Source: CBCYMI01 sp965183855
Lineage (GTDB): Bacteria > Pseudomonadota > Alphaproteobacteria > Caulobacterales > Maricaulaceae
Assembly (NCBI GenBank): GCA_965183855.1
Contig: CBCYMI010000025.1
Location: forward strand, 1-32,309
Reading direction: 5' to 3'
Length of the DNA stretch: 32,309 nt
Shown: positions 30,448 through 32,309 of the stretch, piece by piece
Numbering within the stretch: position 1 is the stretch's first letter
How the letters are laid out: each line of letters opens with the position of its first letter
Made by a program: the position numbers and the translations under genes
Notes under the pieces: generated by a model
Told to the model about the DNA's origin: nothing
The model's input: only the letters and a program-made list of their open reading frames with translations
The model's database searches: none

Positions 30448-31032
30448 TTAAGGACTCCATTTAAGATCGTCTTCTCCTTTATGATTCGTATAACGAGCTG
30501 CAATAAAAAGATAATCTGATAATCTGTTTATATAAGAAAAAAGATCAGGGTGAAGATAATCTCCTTCTTGTGATAAACGGATTAGACATCGTTCTGTTCT
30601 TCTACAGATTGTGCTTGCCATATGAAACCGAGCGGCTGTTTCTGTTCCTCCTGGAAGAATAAAAGAATCAAGCAAAGGAAGCTCTTTATTTAATAGGTCG
30701 ATTGCTTTTTCAAGGGCTGTAATATGATGAGAATTCAGTGTAATGGATCGTTTAGGTTTTATTTGGTTGGAAGAAACCGTTTTTTTTAAATCTTCTTCTG
30801 GAAGGGCTAATATCGCTCCAATACAAAATAAATCTTCCTGAATGGTCGTAATCTGATTAATCAATAAGGACTCTTGAATACTGGCACGAGCAAATCCGAT
30901 TGCAGCATTGGTTTCATGAACACTTCCATATGCTTCAATACGTGTATGATGCTTAAAAACAATACGACCACTTGCTAATCGGGTTTTACCTTTATCACCT
31001 TTACGCGTATAAATTCTAACTGGTTTTTCCAT
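30448..31032 (-). CDS. Cob(I)alamin adenosyltransferase, PduO type
   Basis: A 194-aa protein of the PduO/CobO2 family that transfers the adenosyl group from ATP to cob(I)alamin to make coenzyme B12. Family motifs: TRKGDKGKTRLASG (9-22, the TGDxGxT ATP loop with T replaced by K), RIEAYG (31-36), the CRRTER segment (143-148) and YINRLSDYLFIAAR (167-180). The usual V-D-E-L-N after EAYG is here V-H39-E-T-N, so the conserved Asp is replaced. Spaced one base after the HIG1 gene stop. This order next to etfBA is common in alphaproteobacteria. Confidence 0.9.
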   Translation of the reverse strand: MEKPVRIYTRKGDKGKTRLASGRIVFKHHTRIEAYGSVHETNAAIGFARASIQESLLINQITTIQEDLFCIGAILALPEEDLKKTVSSNQIKPKRSITLNSHHITALEKAIDLLNKELPLLDSFILPGGTETAARFHMASTICRRTERCLIRLSQEGDYLHPDLFSYINRLSDYLFIAARYTNHKGEDDLKWSP

Positions 31033-31033
31033 A

Positions 31034-31246
31034 TTATGATCCAGATTGTTTTTTAAATAGAATAATAATCACAATTAATGTAATTGCAATAAATTGCAGG
31101 ATAACCCTTAATTTCATAAGCTTATTGGAACGTTTGGCATTCATTTTCCCCTGTCTATGGCTAATTAAGGTATATAACCCTAAACTTAGAACAAACAATA
31201 CAATGATTAATGATATCAGGATTAAAATATTAAGAACAACTGTCAT
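31034..31246 (-). CDS. HIG1-domain (twin-transmembrane) protein
   Basis: A 70-aa membrane protein with two helices (about 4-25 and 48-65) and the HIG1-type connecting segment SNKLMKLRVILQ. Relatives in mitochondria assist respiratory supercomplexes; the bacterial role is unclear. The ATG at 31246 follows AAGG at six bases and is preferred to an upstream TTG at 31267 that would add seven residues. It lies between the Rieske and adenosyltransferase genes, almost touching the latter. Confidence 0.85.
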   Translation of the reverse strand: MTVVLNILILISLIIVLFVLSLGLYTLISHRQGKMNAKRSNKLMKLRVILQFIAITLIVIIILFKKQSGS

Positions 31247-31290
31247 AAAATGCCTTTTTGTTTGCAATAAATGAATTTATATAATTCTTT

Positions 31291-32309
31291 TCAGGAGCGC
31301 CATTTTAATATACAGGATTTTACAGGATTAACAAAGGGTCTTTCTTCTTGTTGACTTTCTATCCATTCCTTTTGTAATTGCTTATACCATTTTGCCTGTT
31401 TGTCAGCATCATCTACCAAAATAAGATTTTTTTGTATTTTAAGACCTGTTTGTTGAAGGTCGACCATTTTTCTATCTTGGGTTAAAAATGCGTTCACCAT
31501 TGGTTTAAAAATTGGCGAAAAAATACTTAAAACAGGAATTTTAAAATAGCCAAATTCCAATGTGTAATCCCAGAAAAAAACCTGATAAATCATCGTTTTT
31601 TCTTCTGTAATAGGAGTGAGTGCTGTAAAAGATAAAATTGTTTTTTCACCAATTTGGATGGTTTCTGTCCGAATTCCTGGAAGCTGAAATACAATTTCAG
31701 TAATGGGTGTGCCTCCAACGAGTTTATACATAAAGGAATTTTTTGAAGGTGTATGAGCTATCATGGCAAATCCATGACCTCTTGGTTCAAAAGATTTTGC
31801 TTTTTCATGGATGGAAGCCTCTGTACGCCACCACCATTGCCGATGAACATAAGGACCGTGCGCAGGATCCATTAATCCAACAATAGCATGGTCAATATGG
31901 CAGTTAAAAATATCTTTTTCTATTAATCTAGGTTTTTCCTTATAAGTATTTTTTATCTGAACGGGAAGTGGTGGAAGCTCATGATTGATATGTTTTTCTT
32001 GATGGATATAGATCCAGATTAATCCTCCATATTCTCGAACTGGATATGTTTTTGCTTTTATTCGTTCCGTTTGAAAATTGGTGCTTTGATCGGTAGTTAA
32101 TGCGGGTATTTCTGCACAATGCCCATCGGATGTATTAAAAATCCAACCATGATAAGGGCATTCAAGACAGGTTTGTCCATTTCTTTCTTTGATCTTTCCT
32201 GCAGAAAAAGGAGCGGCTCTATGTGGACACACATCTCTAAGTGCAAAAACATTGCCTTGATGGTTGCGGCCAAAAACAATAGGCTCTCCAAGCAGGGTTT
32301 TGCGGATTA
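31291..32309 (-). CDS. Rieske [2Fe-2S] oxygenase, alpha subunit-like (5' end outside window)
   Basis: The frame is open to the right edge, so the N-terminus is missing; the visible part is 339 aa at most. The Rieske cluster motifs C-P-H-R and C-P-Y-H-G-W lie about 20 residues apart, and the mononuclear iron site is seen as H-I-D-H-A-I-V-G-L-M-D-P-A-H-G-P-Y-V-H. This is the ring-hydroxylating oxygenase/oxidase architecture; the DPAHGPYVHRQWWWR form is that of an alphaproteobacterial group without a firmly known substrate. A short reading frame beginning at GTG 32232 would lack the first part of the Rieske fold, so it is not the start. First gene of the operon in the window. Confidence 0.88.
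   Translation of the reverse strand, partial: IRKTLLGEPIVFGRNHQGNVFALRDVCPHRAAPFSAGKIKERNGQTCLECPYHGWIFNTSDGHCAEIPALTTDQSTNFQTERIKAKTYPVREYGGLIWIYIHQEKHINHELPPLPVQIKNTYKEKPRLIEKDIFNCHIDHAIVGLMDPAHGPYVHRQWWWRTEASIHEKAKSFEPRGHGFAMIAHTPSKNSFMYKLVGGTPITEIVFQLPGIRTETIQIGEKTILSFTALTPITEEKTMIYQVFFWDYTLEFGYFKIPVLSIFSPIFKPMVNAFLTQDRKMVDLQQTGLKIQKNLILVDDADKQAKWYKQLQKEWIESQQEERPFVNPVKSCILKWRS

Noticed and set aside
32097..32291. 64-aa minus-strand frame at the right edge
   Set aside because: It is a shadow of the Rieske gene, whose own frame runs through to the window edge with the CPHR motif.

Overview
The window is AT-rich chromosomal DNA from an alphaproteobacterium. The evidence is a GcrA cell-cycle regulator, a long-form (two-domain) dCTP deaminase, a 16S–tRNA-Ile–tRNA-Ala–23S–5S rRNA operon whose 23S gene carries an insertion in helix 9, and an etfBA operon with a PduO-type adenosyltransferase and a HIG1-type membrane protein. 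The order cannot be fixed by eye; a Rhodospirillales/Acetobacterales-like or host-associated, reductively evolving lineage would fit the base composition and the many broken genes.

Layout. Bases 1-5988 hold the 3' part of a giant Cys-poor repeat protein (VCBS-like and putative-Ig modules, nearly identical at DNA level), closed by a strong terminator. Then come a rhomboid-type membrane protease, a possible small membrane protein and, on the minus strand, a patatin-like phospholipase. Bases 9621-15591 are one complete rRNA operon with a long, almost fully paired 23S processing stem. Bases 15.6-18.7 kb are mostly non-coding or decayed but carry two paralogous membrane-protein genes, each with a one-base frameshift just after its start. 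Next are dcd (minus) and a trkH potassium transporter (plus) split by a one-base frameshift. Bases 22.1-25.1 kb hold a group III truncated-globin pseudogene, an hslO (Hsp33) gene with two one-base frameshifts, and argD. argF, which commonly lies between argD and hslO in alphaproteobacteria, is absent. An ABC-2 type permease and the divergent gcrA follow. Bases 27.6-28.3 kb are a decayed IS1595-family transposase. The window ends with a compact minus-strand operon reading Rieske oxygenase > HIG1 protein > cob(I)alamin adenosyltransferase > etfB > etfA, ending in a clear intrinsic terminator.

The main pattern beyond ordinary annotation is gene breakage at short homopolymer runs. trkH, hslO (twice) and the globin remnant each become readable again if one base is removed from an A or T run of 4-6; the first membrane paralog needs one T added. 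Either this is genuine genome decay (argF loss, the globin deletion and the eroded transposase support decay) or part of it is uncorrected homopolymer error in the assembly. No clearly new defence or mobile system was found. The least explained elements are the paired frameshifted membrane proteins and the homogenised giant repeat protein.
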